64,000 nt of DNA from Synechococcales cyanobacterium GL140_1_metabinner_5_sub (GTDB taxonomy: Bacteria > Cyanobacteriota > Cyanobacteriia > Cyanobacteriales > Chamaesiphonaceae): contig JANYHM010000013.1 of NCBI GenBank assembly GCA_025359065.1, forward strand, positions 62,001 through 126,000, read 5' to 3'. Under the pieces are notes generated by a model, which made no database searches, was not told the origin of the DNA, and saw only the letters and a list, made by a program, of their open reading frames with translations. Shown here one piece after another: positions 41,179 through 49,524 of the stretch (positions within the stretch are counted from its first letter, which is position 1; the number at the start of each line of letters is the position of its first letter). Position numbers and translations under genes: made by a program.

Positions 41179-41670
41179 TTAGACATTTACTAACTTAGAA
41201 AGAATTTGCTGGCTTAAAGCATCTACATCTTTCTCTAGGGTCGAGAAAGCAGCCTGCTTTTGATCGGCAATTTCTTTAGAAGCTTTTTCTTTTTCTGCCT
41301 GGGCTGCTTGTTGAGCAGTTGCAAGTTCGTCGCTAGCAATTTTTTGAGCTGCGGCCTTAGCCTCGGCAATTACTGCCTGAGATTGGCGACGCGCATCAGC
41401 TAACTCGGTTTCGTATTGCTGAGTCAATTTCTTAGCTTCAGCTAAGCGATCTTCTCCACCAGCAGAGTTGGTTCTGATATATTCATCCCGATCGTCCAAC
41501 ATTTTACCAACTGGCTTGTAGAACAGCGAGTTAAGCAAGGTAGTTAGCACGATGAACTGAATCATCATAATTGGCAGTGTCGCATTGAAGTCGAACAAAC
41601 CGCCTTCTTTAGCCACTGGCTCGGCAGCGGCGGCTGCGGCAGCAACCAAGGGAATAAATTGGAACATCAT
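41179..41670 (-). CDS. ATP synthase subunit b'
   Basis: 163 residues, the second, diverged b subunit of photosynthetic organisms (often named atpG or atpF2). It has an Ala-rich N-terminus, the anchor LPIMMIQFIVLTTLLNSLFYKPVGKMLDDRDEYI, and a long stalk helix. With subunit b it makes a heterodimeric peripheral stalk. A short AT-rich palindrome (AAATACT...AGTATTT) covers the stop region at 41163-41180. Confidence 0.95.
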   Translation of the reverse strand: MMFQFIPLVAAAAAAAEPVAKEGGLFDFNATLPIMMIQFIVLTTLLNSLFYKPVGKMLDDRDEYIRTNSAGGEDRLAEAKKLTQQYETELADARRQSQAVIAEAKAAAQKIASDELATAQQAAQAEKEKASKEIADQKQAAFSTLEKDVDALSQQILSKLVNV

Positions 41671-41707
41671 ATATGTAGTGCTTCTTTAAATAAACCGCAG
41701 GAGAAGC

Positions 41708-41730
41708 CGGATTGGGCAAGCCCAACTCCG
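41708..41730 (-). repeat. Intercistronic hairpin after atpE
   Basis: CGGATTGGGC and GCCCAACTCCG form a ten-pair stem with one bulged base just 16 bases after the atpE stop on the minus strand. No T tract follows, so it is more likely an mRNA-stabilising or processing hairpin than a terminator. Confidence 0.55.
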
Positions 41731-41745
41731 ACATCTAAAATTGGC

Positions 41746-41997
<252 letters not shown>

Positions 41998-42058
41998 TTA
42001 CCTTAATTTAGAAAACAGTTAATAAGTATGAGGCAGTTCGATAAACAGAGGGCTGTTA

Positions 42059-42817
42059 TCAATGTTCTTCTTCGTGTTCGCCATGGCCTTCGATGGCTTC
42101 ACCAATATACGCTGCCGCGAGGGTAGCAAATACCAGAGCTTGAATCGCACTGGTGAATAAGCCCAGCACCATTACTGGTAAAGGGATAAACAGAGGCACT
42201 AGCAATACTAATACTCCAACTACCAATTCATCAGCCAGAATGTTTCCAAACAGACGGAAGCTTAGGGAGAGGGGCTTAGTGAAGTCCTCCAGAATATTGA
42301 TTGGCAATAGAATTGGCGTTGGCTCAATATATTTGGCAATATATCCAATGCCGCGCTTACGAAAGCCTGCATAGAAATAAGCCAAAGAAGTCAACAGCGC
42401 CAGAGCCACAGTGGTATTGATGTCGTTGGTAGGAGCAGCTAACTCGCTTTCAGGCAAGTGCAGCAACTTCCAGGGCAACAGCGCACCAGACCAATTGGAT
42501 ACGAAGATAAATAGGAACAGCGTGCCAATAAATGGTACCCACGGACGATATTCTTTCTCGCCGATTTGGTTTCTTGCTAGTTCACGGATGTATTCCAAAG
42601 CGTATTCCAACAGGTTTTGTAAACCGCCGGGAACTCGCTGCATGTTGCGCGTGGCCAACACCGAAACACCCAATAGAGCTGCAATCACAAACCAGGATGT
42701 GATCAACACTTGTCCGTGTATTTTCAATCCACCAATCTGCCAATAGAGATGATGACCCACGTCAAGCGCGGCCACCGGCAGCAGGCTTATATTATTCAAA
42801 ACACCTAGCATTTCCAT
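42059..42817 (-). CDS. atpB: ATP synthase subunit a
   Basis: 252 residues with five to six membrane segments. It holds the two proton half-channels. Seen: the essential Arg in [20 protein letters not shown] and the C-terminal [26 protein letters not shown] at 42817; an AAGATCT-free region gives no alternative. It follows atp1 by about 40 bases. Confidence 0.97.
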   Translation of the reverse strand: MEMLGVLNNISLLPVAALDVGHHLYWQIGGLKIHGQVLITSWFVIAALLGVSVLATRNMQRVPGGLQNLLEYALEYIRELARNQIGEKEYRPWVPFIGTLFLFIFVSNWSGALLPWKLLHLPESELAAPTNDINTTVALALLTSLAYFYAGFRKRGIGYIAKYIEPTPILLPINILEDFTKPLSLSFRLFGNILADELVVGVLVLLVPLFIPLPVMVLGLFTSAIQALVFATLAAAYIGEAIEGHGEHEEEH

Positions 42818-42858
42818 TCAGGAGCGTTCCCCAGAGTGAGGTTCATACGAGCAATAAC

Positions 42859-43350
42859 TCATAAATCTGACGGCGATTTAGCAGAGCCGACGTTGGGCGA
42901 ATTTTCTTCGTTAGCAGGAGCAGAAGCCCAGCGCACGGCGTAGATTAATAAAGCCACTTTGTAGGTTAAAAAACCTAAAAAAACCGGCAGTATTTTTAAT
43001 TCAGGGACTTTAGCAGCTAGGATGATGACTCCTGCTACCAAGCCAAGACGGTTGGAATTCAACTTGGTCTTAGCGCCACCGACATTTTCTACTTCACGGG
43101 CAAGCATTCTGAGATATACCAACCCTGTAACTGCTCCCAATAGGTAATTGAGGGCAATGTTCAGGCCAAATTTCAGCCAGACAAGGGCAAACAAGGCGAG
43201 GCTTAGAGCAACTATGACAATCAGCAACTCACGCTTGAGCTGTTGATATTCGTTCATTCCACTGTCGATTGGCTCTTGGGCAGATTTCTCTGCTTCGGGC
43301 TGTTCTTCAATAGAAACTGCTTCGCTAGTTTCTTGCTCTGGTGATTCCAC
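42859..43350 (-). CDS. atp1: ATP synthase protein I (Atp1)
   Basis: 163 residues with four membrane segments after an acidic N-terminus rich in Glu, Ser and Pro. The position directly before the a subunit, the YLRMLAREVENVG block and the GLVAGVIILAAKVPELKILPVFLGFLTYK segment fit the assembly factor Atp1/UncI, which helps build the c ring but is not part of the final enzyme. It is the first gene of the operon; about 200 bases upstream without a gene carry the promoter. Confidence 0.88.
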   Translation of the reverse strand: MESPEQETSEAVSIEEQPEAEKSAQEPIDSGMNEYQQLKRELLIVIVALSLALFALVWLKFGLNIALNYLLGAVTGLVYLRMLAREVENVGGAKTKLNSNRLGLVAGVIILAAKVPELKILPVFLGFLTYKVALLIYAVRWASAPANEENSPNVGSAKSPSDL

Positions 43351-43547
43351 AACGGTTTAAATGCTTTTTCGAGCCAGACCAGAATCGATTGTATCATCGA
43401 GCGGTAACATTACTTAAAAAAACTTTTCCTTCTGGTGCTGGCTTCTGGCTATTCTTTCGCAAATTTGAAATAATATTAACCAATTATGTCGAGGCTAGAT
43501 TTTAATAGCAAATCAGAACTAGCTGGCTATTGTAAGGCAATGAATCA

Positions 43548-45179
43548 GTGAAACATCCCGAGCAGGCTTTACAATCTGAATCAACCTATTGGTATATAGG
43601 TAAATGCCCTCTGAGTGGTAAGGAGCTGCGGCTACCGCGTACTTTACAGGTTGAAGATCTCGCCCAACAATGGATGGCCAAGATGGCAACAGACGCTCAG
43701 TTTCCATTGGCAGGTAAAATGTATGGCCTGCTGCTGGCTAAATCTGCCACCGGTGAAATCTCAACGCTCAAAGCATTTTCGGGGCTATGGCAAGGCCAAT
43801 CTAGCGTAGCGGGTTGGGTGCCTCCATTGCCTGGTCGAGAAACTTTAGGTGTTGCTGAGCTGGAGACAATTCAGCAGTTAACGGTCTTGCGTGAACAGAT
43901 TGTGCTTGCCCAAAATTCTCCAGTTCACCAGGAATATGCGGCTTTACTCACAGAATCTCAGAAACAGCGCGATCGACTAAACATCCAGCTCCAAACCCGT
44001 CGCCATGAGCGTCAACAGCAGCGCGATCAGGCGATTCAGCGACCCAATCCTGAAATAGCTCTAGCCGCAATTGAGCAAGCTAGCAAAGCAGATAGTCGCT
44101 GTAAACGCGAACTCAAAGAGTATTGGCAAACTCGCTTGCGACCATTGCAGTTAGAGTTCGATCAATTAAACAACAAGATCCGCGATCTCAAGCAACAGCG
44201 ACAAGTTCTTTCGCAAACTCTCCAAGCCCAGCTTCATGCTACCACTACAATTACTAATTTTGCTGGAGAAACTAAGTCATTACAAACGCTACGTCCTACT
44301 GGTCTACCCACTGGCAGCGGTGAATGCTGTGCTCCTAAGCTTTTACACTATGCTGCTAGCCATCAATTAACCCCGGTAGCGATGGCAGAGTTTTGGTGGG
44401 GGGAGGCAGTGGGCGATAAGCAGCCTGGAGTATTTTATGGAGCCTGTGCCGATCGCTGTCAACCAATGATGGGCTTTATGCTGTCGGGGTTGGCAGCGGA
44501 GGTGCAAAAGCGCGTTCCCACCAACCAGTTAAAAGTTATTTATGAAGATCAAGATTTGGTGGCGATCGATAAACCATCTGATTTGTTATCAGTCCCTGGT
44601 CGATATGGTCAACCTAATGCTCAGCAGTTGTTGGAGCAGCAACTAGCTATCAATCTTTATCCCGCCCATCGATTGGATCAAGATACTTCTGGGGTGCTGC
44701 TGTTTGCCAAGAATTTAGGGGCTTATCATTGGGTTGCCCGGTGTTTTGCTGAACGAAGAGTGGTAAAAGTTTATCAGGCGGTTTTGGTTGGCAATGTATT
44801 GGCATCTGAGGGGGTAGTAGATTTACCATTGGCGGCAGATATTAATGATCGACCTCGGCAAAAGGTCGATCGAGATTTGGGCAAACTATCTGTGACGGAA
44901 TTTCGGGTGTTTAAACGTCGGGATGGTTTGACTTGGGTGGAGTTGCGTCCTTTGACTGGGCGGACTCATCAATTGAGGCTGCATATGGCGATCAGTCTAG
45001 GGGCGGCAATTTTAGGCGATCGGCTCTATGGTAACAATGTAGCTATTGATGACCGTTTTTTAGCGGAGACTCGGCTGCATCTACATGCTCAAACTTTGAT
45101 TTTGCCATCCAGAGAGGCTAAGGATGCTGAGATTATGATTGTTAGTCAATCAGATCTGCGCATCACAGAATCAATTTAA
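43548..45179 (+). CDS. RluA-family pseudouridine synthase with N-terminal extension
   Basis: 543 residues starting at GTG 43548. The C-terminal 210 residues are a pseudouridine synthase with the active-site HRLDQDTSGVLLFAK and LTGRTHQLRLHMA. The N-terminal 330 residues hold a conserved block (LKAFSGLWQG...GWVPPLPGRE), a long coiled-coil region (about 120-225, rich in Gln, Arg and Glu) and a cysteine-bearing GSGECCAPKLLHYA block. This long architecture recurs in bacteria and may bind another RNA region; the modified RNA site is unknown. ATG alternatives just upstream run into a stop. Confidence 0.88.
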   Translation: MKHPEQALQSESTYWYIGKCPLSGKELRLPRTLQVEDLAQQWMAKMATDAQFPLAGKMYGLLLAKSATGEISTLKAFSGLWQGQSSVAGWVPPLPGRETLGVAELETIQQLTVLREQIVLAQNSPVHQEYAALLTESQKQRDRLNIQLQTRRHERQQQRDQAIQRPNPEIALAAIEQASKADSRCKRELKEYWQTRLRPLQLEFDQLNNKIRDLKQQRQVLSQTLQAQLHATTTITNFAGETKSLQTLRPTGLPTGSGECCAPKLLHYAASHQLTPVAMAEFWWGEAVGDKQPGVFYGACADRCQPMMGFMLSGLAAEVQKRVPTNQLKVIYEDQDLVAIDKPSDLLSVPGRYGQPNAQQLLEQQLAINLYPAHRLDQDTSGVLLFAKNLGAYHWVARCFAERRVVKVYQAVLVGNVLASEGVVDLPLAADINDRPRQKVDRDLGKLSVTEFRVFKRRDGLTWVELRPLTGRTHQLRLHMAISLGAAILGDRLYGNNVAIDDRFLAETRLHLHAQTLILPSREAKDAEIMIVSQSDLRITESI

Positions 45180-45228
45180 ATCTGAAGTGCAATCCCTATG
45201 GAATTGAACGTAGCAGCAAGAAGCATTA

Positions 45229-45435
45229 ATCGCTATCTTGTTGGTCGAAGGCGAGGGCTTGGTCGAGGATTGATCGCTCTTCTTTGGCCAACCCGAGCCA
45301 CAGGCGTTTTTGTTTGTCGGGGGTAATTTTGTAGGCGATTCTGCTGCGCGGACACTACGTGAACGTGGTGGTCATGAGGCGCAGGGGCATTTGCAGGGCG
45401 GGTTATTGGCCAAGGTGCTGTTGCCAGAGAGCTAG
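45229..45435 (-). pseudogene. Duplicate 3'-end fragment of the NTPase-TPR gene
   Basis: About 200 bases are closely similar to the 3' end of the NTPase-TPR gene at about 47145-47330 (shared blocks such as TTGATCGCTCTTCTTTGGCC and CCACAGGCGTTTTTGTTTGT). Relative to that copy, this one carries an extra 26 bases or so around 45352-45378 and several changes that destroy the frame. It is the remnant of a lost paralogous copy of the same gene, or of a partial duplication. Confidence 0.8.
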
Positions 45436-45728
45436 TCATTAAGCTCATACTTGCGGCTAAATTCCAAGGCTACACAAAAGCTATGAAGTCTCGCTAGTAA
45501 AGCATTATAGTACGAGTAAGCATCCTCCCGTTCTTCTTGGAGTAGGTGGTACAAGGTCAACTCTGGCTCCGCAGCCAAGCAGTCTATTGGAATATCCAAA
45601 CCTGCTTTAGTCAAGCGCGTGGCAGCGATCGATACCAATAGCGCCCCAACAGTATTAGCCTTGCCGTTATGCAGATCCTCTAGTCCTGGCAAAATAAACT
45701 CTGCTCCCGGTAGTTCATTAATGGTCAT
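45432..45728 (-). CDS. Hypothetical small protein
   Basis: 98 residues, soluble, mostly helical, with LHNGKANTVGALLVSIAATRLTKAGL and EREDAYSYYNALLARLHSFCVALEFSRKYE blocks that look evolutionarily conserved. No known domain. Its ATG overlaps the stop of an upstream small frame in ATGA, indicating an operon of two small genes, the first of which is truncated. The end touches the NTPase gene fragment. Confidence 0.6.
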   Translation of the reverse strand: MTINELPGAEFILPGLEDLHNGKANTVGALLVSIAATRLTKAGLDIPIDCLAAEPELTLYHLLQEEREDAYSYYNALLARLHSFCVALEFSRKYELND

Positions 45729-45880
45729 GGTTCCACGTCAAACAGGGTATCAATTTGTTCTAGAGTTCTCATGATGATTTTTTCCTCGCTAGTGAGTTCT
45801 TGGGGATCTCGGCTCTGTAGGTAGGTGGCGTACTGGGCGCATACCCATAGGATATCATTTCGCTCTCGGCGATCGCCAGA
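45725..45880 (-). pseudogene. 5'-truncated small gene upstream of the 98-residue protein
   Basis: An open stretch of 51 codons ending in TGA overlaps the next start as ATGA. It encodes a sensible helical segment (RNDILWVCAQYATYL, then LTSEEKIIMRTLEQIDTLFDVEP) but no start codon exists before an in-frame TAG at 45881-45883. The tight overlap suggests that an intact copy once formed a two-gene unit with the 98-residue protein. The break coincides with a GCGATCGC octamer region. Confidence 0.5.
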
Positions 45881-46006
45881 CTATTTGCTCGATTGTGCTG
45901 AAAGCCTTTTGGTAGCTTTACATGAGGGCGCGAGGTTGTAAAATGGAGGAACTCGGTGCTAATGCGTTCATCCTATTTTTCCTCATTCACATACCTTAAA
46001 CATATT

Positions 46007-46237
46007 ATGAACTGGCAATCTCGAATTATGATCGATCCCAATATCTTGGTGGGTAAGCCGACGATTAAAGGCACTAGGTTAGCGGTTGGATTTATCATTG
46101 AGTTGCTGGCTCAAGGCTGGAGTACAGAGGAAATTTTGCAAAATTATCCAGGGATCGTGATCGAGGATATTCAAGCCTGCCTGAGCTATGCCAGTGCCTC
46201 GCTCCAGTCGGAAAAAGTTTATGCTATTCCGGCTTAG
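46007..46237 (+). CDS. DUF433-family antitoxin
   Basis: 76 residues from the ATG at 46007 (start MNWQSRIMIDPNILVGKPTIKGTRL); an in-frame extension to 45956 is unlikely. DUF433 proteins have a helix-turn-helix fold, seen here as WSTEEILQNYPGIVIEDIQACLSYA, and usually act as antitoxins of PIN-like DUF5615 toxins. The cognate toxin frame follows after 3 bases but is truncated, so this antitoxin may have no active partner. Confidence 0.92.
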   Translation: MNWQSRIMIDPNILVGKPTIKGTRLAVGFIIELLAQGWSTEEILQNYPGIVIEDIQACLSYASASLQSEKVYAIPA

Positions 46238-46240
46238 GTT

Positions 46241-46399
46241 ATGCGATTTCTGGCAGATGAAAATTTTCCTTTAGATGCTGTCGAGGCGCTTCGGCAAAGT
46301 GAGCATGATGTAGCGTGGATTAGATCTGATTCTCCTGGTATTGCCGATCCGCAAGTATTAGAACGTGCTCAATGTTTGTCGGGGTCTTTTTATATTTAA
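46241..46399 (+). pseudogene. DUF5615 (PIN-like) toxin, truncated
   Basis: 52 codons starting MRFLADENFPLDAVEALRQS, the family's N-terminus with its first acidic residues (ADEN), and SPGIADPQVLERA. The family is normally about 110-120 residues; here the sequence diverges after residue 43 and stops at 46397-46399, so the later catalytic Asp residues of the PIN fold are missing. It overlaps the 3' end of the convergent MazF gene by 4 bases, suggesting that arrival of that gene removed the tail. Confidence 0.85.
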
Positions 46400-46758
46400 T
46401 CTTCTGAGGATTCTTGATATTCAATAATTGCAGCAATCGCTCTCGTAACTTCTTGCAAATCCGATGCTGTTAATAAGCCTAGCTTCCGGACAAAACGTCT
46501 GGTATCAAGGCTTCTAGTTTGCAATGCGTCAATAGCAGATGGTTTGCTAAGGCCATTTTGGTTAGTGGGGTCTAGTCGGACATGCCATAGATCTGAGGCA
46601 AAAGAGTCTTTCCAATCGGTAATTGGCACGACTAGCTTGAGCGGTAGTTTGCCGATGAAATCAGAACTAATCACTACTGCTGGGCGAGTTTTTTGAATTT
46701 CTGCACCTACTGTTGGATCTAGGTTGACTAGCCAAATTTCGCTCCGTTTAGGAATCAT
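46396..46758 (-). CDS. MazF/PemK-family mRNA interferase toxin
   Basis: 120 residues. Sequence-specific endoribonuclease of a type II toxin-antitoxin pair. Seen: the N-terminal KRSEIWLVNLDPTVGAEIQKTRPAVVIS (with the catalytic-loop Arg), VVPITDW and the CcdB/MazF-fold IDALQTRSLD segment. Length is normal and it appears intact. Its start overlaps the upstream antitoxin-like gene by 11 bases. Confidence 0.94.
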   Translation of the reverse strand: MIPKRSEIWLVNLDPTVGAEIQKTRPAVVISSDFIGKLPLKLVVPITDWKDSFASDLWHVRLDPTNQNGLSKPSAIDALQTRSLDTRRFVRKLGLLTASDLQEVTRAIAAIIEYQESSED

Positions 46759-47062
46759 GAGTTGTCGTAATATCGAGGTTGAGCCATTCTTGCCATTCTG
46801 CTTGATTCTGTTGGTAGTTTGGTAAAGAATTTTCAGCTTGTTGTTTCAGAATGCGATTGCGTTCTTCGATCGGCAGCTTTAAAAAAGACTTTCGATCGCT
46901 GAAGGTGTTCGCAAAATCATCGATCGGCTGGTGTTGAGGTTCGGGCAAGCTGGGAATGATCAGAATTACTTCTACTGTTTGCCCGATGGGAAGATTGGGT
47001 AAATCAATCTCTAGGCGGTTTCCAGCTTGAACAGTGGTTGTAATGTAGCGAGTTTGTTTCAT
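46748..47062 (-). CDS. Putative antitoxin partner of MazF
   Basis: 104 residues from the ATG at 47062 (GTG at 47068 adds two). The N-terminal region TTTVQAGNRLEIDLPNLPIGQTVEVILII looks like a swapped-hairpin AbrB-like or similar beta-rich DNA-binding domain, and the C-terminal half, charged and Gln-rich (IEERNRILKQQAENSLPNYQQNQAEWQEWL), is the kind that wraps the toxin. The 11-base overlap with mazF is typical of such pairs. Confidence 0.75.
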   Translation of the reverse strand: MKQTRYITTTVQAGNRLEIDLPNLPIGQTVEVILIIPSLPEPQHQPIDDFANTFSDRKSFLKLPIEERNRILKQQAENSLPNYQQNQAEWQEWLNLDITTTHDS

Positions 47063-47120
47063 GGCCACAATGGGACGGTATTATCACTCATTGTACTCTG
47101 GGTGTTGACCAGTAGGTGTG

Positions 47121-49520
47121 TCACCAGATAGCGTTGGCCTTGCCATCTTCTTGGTTAAAGCCAAGAGCTTGATCAAGAATTGATCGCTCTTCTTTGGCCA
47201 GCCCCAGCCACAGGCGTTTTTGTTTGTCGGGGGTGTTTTTGTAGGCGATCGCTGTGGTCATGAGGCGCAGGGGCATTTGCAGGGCGGGTTCGTGGCCGAG
47301 GTGCTGTTGCCAGAGGGCTAGCCACTGGTCGGCGGTGGTATTGCTGAAGGCGGATTCTATGATTTGGGGCAGGGTTTTGATCAAAGCGGTGCCGAGTTCG
47401 TTGAGGACTGTGGCCTGTTGATACAGAGCCAGTACTTGAGGCAGGAAGTCGGCAGGAATCTGCGTAAACCGAGGAATCAGCTCTTCGATAAACTCTTGAA
47501 TCATCACAGACACTTCGCAATATCGTGGCACGTCAGGATCTTGAACGTAGCTAAATGTTTGTTGCCAACTATCAAAGGCAGCAACATAATTCTGAATAAC
47601 AAAGTAGGTTACGCCTTTGCAGTGCCAAGAATTATACCTATTAGGTCGGATTTTGGTCGCTGAGTTGTAGCACTCTAAAGCCTGTTCACATTTTTTCCAT
47701 TTGAAATAACAATAGCCATTATTATGCCAAGCTGAATAGTTATCTGGATTGATTTCAATGACACGGCCAAATGAGACGATCGCTTCTTCATGACGACCTA
47801 AGTTCTCCAGAGCAATTCCCCGGTTATTCCAAGCTGAATGTTTATCTGGATTGATTTCGATGGCACGTTCATAGGAGGCGATCGCTTTTTCATGAAAACC
47901 CATGCTCGATAGAATAATTCCGTGCAAAGTTTCACTTTCATCTGGCGTGATTTCATTAGCGCGTTTATAGGAGGAAAACTTTTCTTCTAGTAAAAATCCG
48001 AGACCATGAAGACATAAATTAAAGTGAAAAAGTGATTTTTGGTGTTCTGGTTGTTGAGTTCTCTTCTGAGCCAGATATTCCAATGCTTCTATGAATTTAT
48101 TTTGTTGAATGAATTCCTTCATCTTTTCACAGTCTCCATCGCTCAAGACCCCCATATCGAGCAGCTCTTCTAGGGTTTGCAAAGAACTTTCAGCATTTTG
48201 GATACTCAGAAATTTCTTCAGTTCACACAGACAAATCTTTGCTACTAGATCGTCCTCACTTTCCGCCAAACTCCGCAGATCCTCCAACCCGATCAACTTG
48301 CTATCACCAAAGCGCTCTAACAATCCCCGTCGCTGCTCCGGGCGATACCACACCTTCAAAAAATCTAAAATCAGTTCCACCCAGCGCCCCCGAAACTTCT
48401 TCACCTCCAAACATAGCCGCATCAACACCTCCCGCAACTCATACAGCGAATCTCGCCCATCCTGCGTCGCCTCCACATAGCCAATCTGTCGCAGTACCCG
48501 TAACTGGCTCCCCGCCGTCCCCGCATCAATAAAACACTCCCCCGCAATCTCCTTCACCATCAGCGGCTGCCGTCGATCGACCAACAGCTCCACAATCTTC
48601 CGCTGCTGATTAGAAAGCTCCTTCATCCGCGCCTGATAGTAAGGAGTCAGATCATCCAGCATCTTCATAAACGCCTGCACCAAACTATCTAAACTATCCC
48701 GCGAAATAAACTGCGAAAACAGCATATACACCCGAGGATTTCCCCCCGCCAAATGATGCACCGCCCGCACCCGCGATCGCCCCTCCGCCGTGCGCAAAAA
48801 CACCGCCAACTCCTCCTGTCCCCCCAACGTCGCAATCTTCTCTAGCAGCTCGATCGCCTCCGGCACCGATAGCAGATCTAAATTCCGCGTATTAAAAGAC
48901 CCAAAAAATGGCTTTTCTCGGCTCTCCACATCCTCAAATAAGCCGGGTGTAGTTGCCAAAATCGTACAGCACTTCTCCTCCTGTAAAAACGATCGAAACT
49001 GCTGCTGTCCCCGCAGTCCTAGACCCTTAAACAGATCATCCAAATTTTCCATTATCAACAGCAAGGTTCGATCGCCAATGGCTTCCCGCAACAACCGGCT
49101 AGCATTCACCGCCGCCAGTTCTACCGAATGTTCCACCGCAATCCGTCGCAGCTCCGCCCACAATGCTGCTGCTTTGGGATCATCATCCGCCATAGCCCGC
49201 AAAATCCGATTCACAAAATCTAACCACGAATCTACCCCCCATTCTTCCTCCCGTAGCCAAGCAATCACCAACTTATCCTTCAGAGCCGGATTCACCGTAA
49301 ATTCTTTTAGCAATCGATGATAAACCAACGCTACCAAATGCGTTTTACCAATTCCCCGCATTCCTACCAACAGCGCATAGTGTTTTGCCAGTGTTGTGGC
49401 ACTCAAAATAATTTTTTCTACCAGCTCCTTTGCCAGCCACTCCCGCTGTACAAAAACCTTTTCCAGCTCCTGATGAGACATCAAGCTGGGGGTAAACGCC
49501 GAAATAATTGCATCTGCCAT
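47121..49520 (-). CDS. NTPase-winged-helix-TPR protein (STAND-like)
   Basis: 799 residues. Order: P-loop NTPase with Walker A GMRGIGKTH (about 53-61), Walker B LLLIMENLDD (about 153-162), a sensor-like TILATTPGL and a STAND-type GGNPR box (259-263); a winged-helix region (about 300-375); a linker; then TPR units (about 525-660: KAIASYERAIEINPD, EAIVSFGRVIEINPD, QALECYNSATKIRPN) and a C-terminal helical region. The tripartite NTPase-wHTH-repeat plan is that of STAND signal-transduction NTPases, used in regulation and in anti-phage sensing. No nuclease or other effector domain is visible. It starts 4 bases after a second NTPase gene. Part of its 3' end is duplicated at 45229-45435. Confidence 0.8.
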   Translation of the reverse strand: MADAIISAFTPSLMSHQELEKVFVQREWLAKELVEKIILSATTLAKHYALLVGMRGIGKTHLVALVYHRLLKEFTVNPALKDKLVIAWLREEEWGVDSWLDFVNRILRAMADDDPKAAALWAELRRIAVEHSVELAAVNASRLLREAIGDRTLLLIMENLDDLFKGLGLRGQQQFRSFLQEEKCCTILATTPGLFEDVESREKPFFGSFNTRNLDLLSVPEAIELLEKIATLGGQEELAVFLRTAEGRSRVRAVHHLAGGNPRVYMLFSQFISRDSLDSLVQAFMKMLDDLTPYYQARMKELSNQQRKIVELLVDRRQPLMVKEIAGECFIDAGTAGSQLRVLRQIGYVEATQDGRDSLYELREVLMRLCLEVKKFRGRWVELILDFLKVWYRPEQRRGLLERFGDSKLIGLEDLRSLAESEDDLVAKICLCELKKFLSIQNAESSLQTLEELLDMGVLSDGDCEKMKEFIQQNKFIEALEYLAQKRTQQPEHQKSLFHFNLCLHGLGFLLEEKFSSYKRANEITPDESETLHGIILSSMGFHEKAIASYERAIEINPDKHSAWNNRGIALENLGRHEEAIVSFGRVIEINPDNYSAWHNNGYCYFKWKKCEQALECYNSATKIRPNRYNSWHCKGVTYFVIQNYVAAFDSWQQTFSYVQDPDVPRYCEVSVMIQEFIEELIPRFTQIPADFLPQVLALYQQATVLNELGTALIKTLPQIIESAFSNTTADQWLALWQQHLGHEPALQMPLRLMTTAIAYKNTPDKQKRLWLGLAKEERSILDQALGFNQEDGKANAIW

Positions 49521-49524
49521 GTTT

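Noticed and set aside
45233-45448. Open frame of 71 codons and a similar one at 47173-47520
   Set aside because: Both are out-of-frame readings of the NTPase-TPR gene tail and its duplicate; the composition (Arg/Pro-rich) is typical of shadow frames.
48109-49320. Long plus-strand open frames opposite the NTPase-TPR gene
   Set aside because: Ser/Pro/Arg-rich antisense shadows without domains; the minus-strand reading has clear NTPase motifs.
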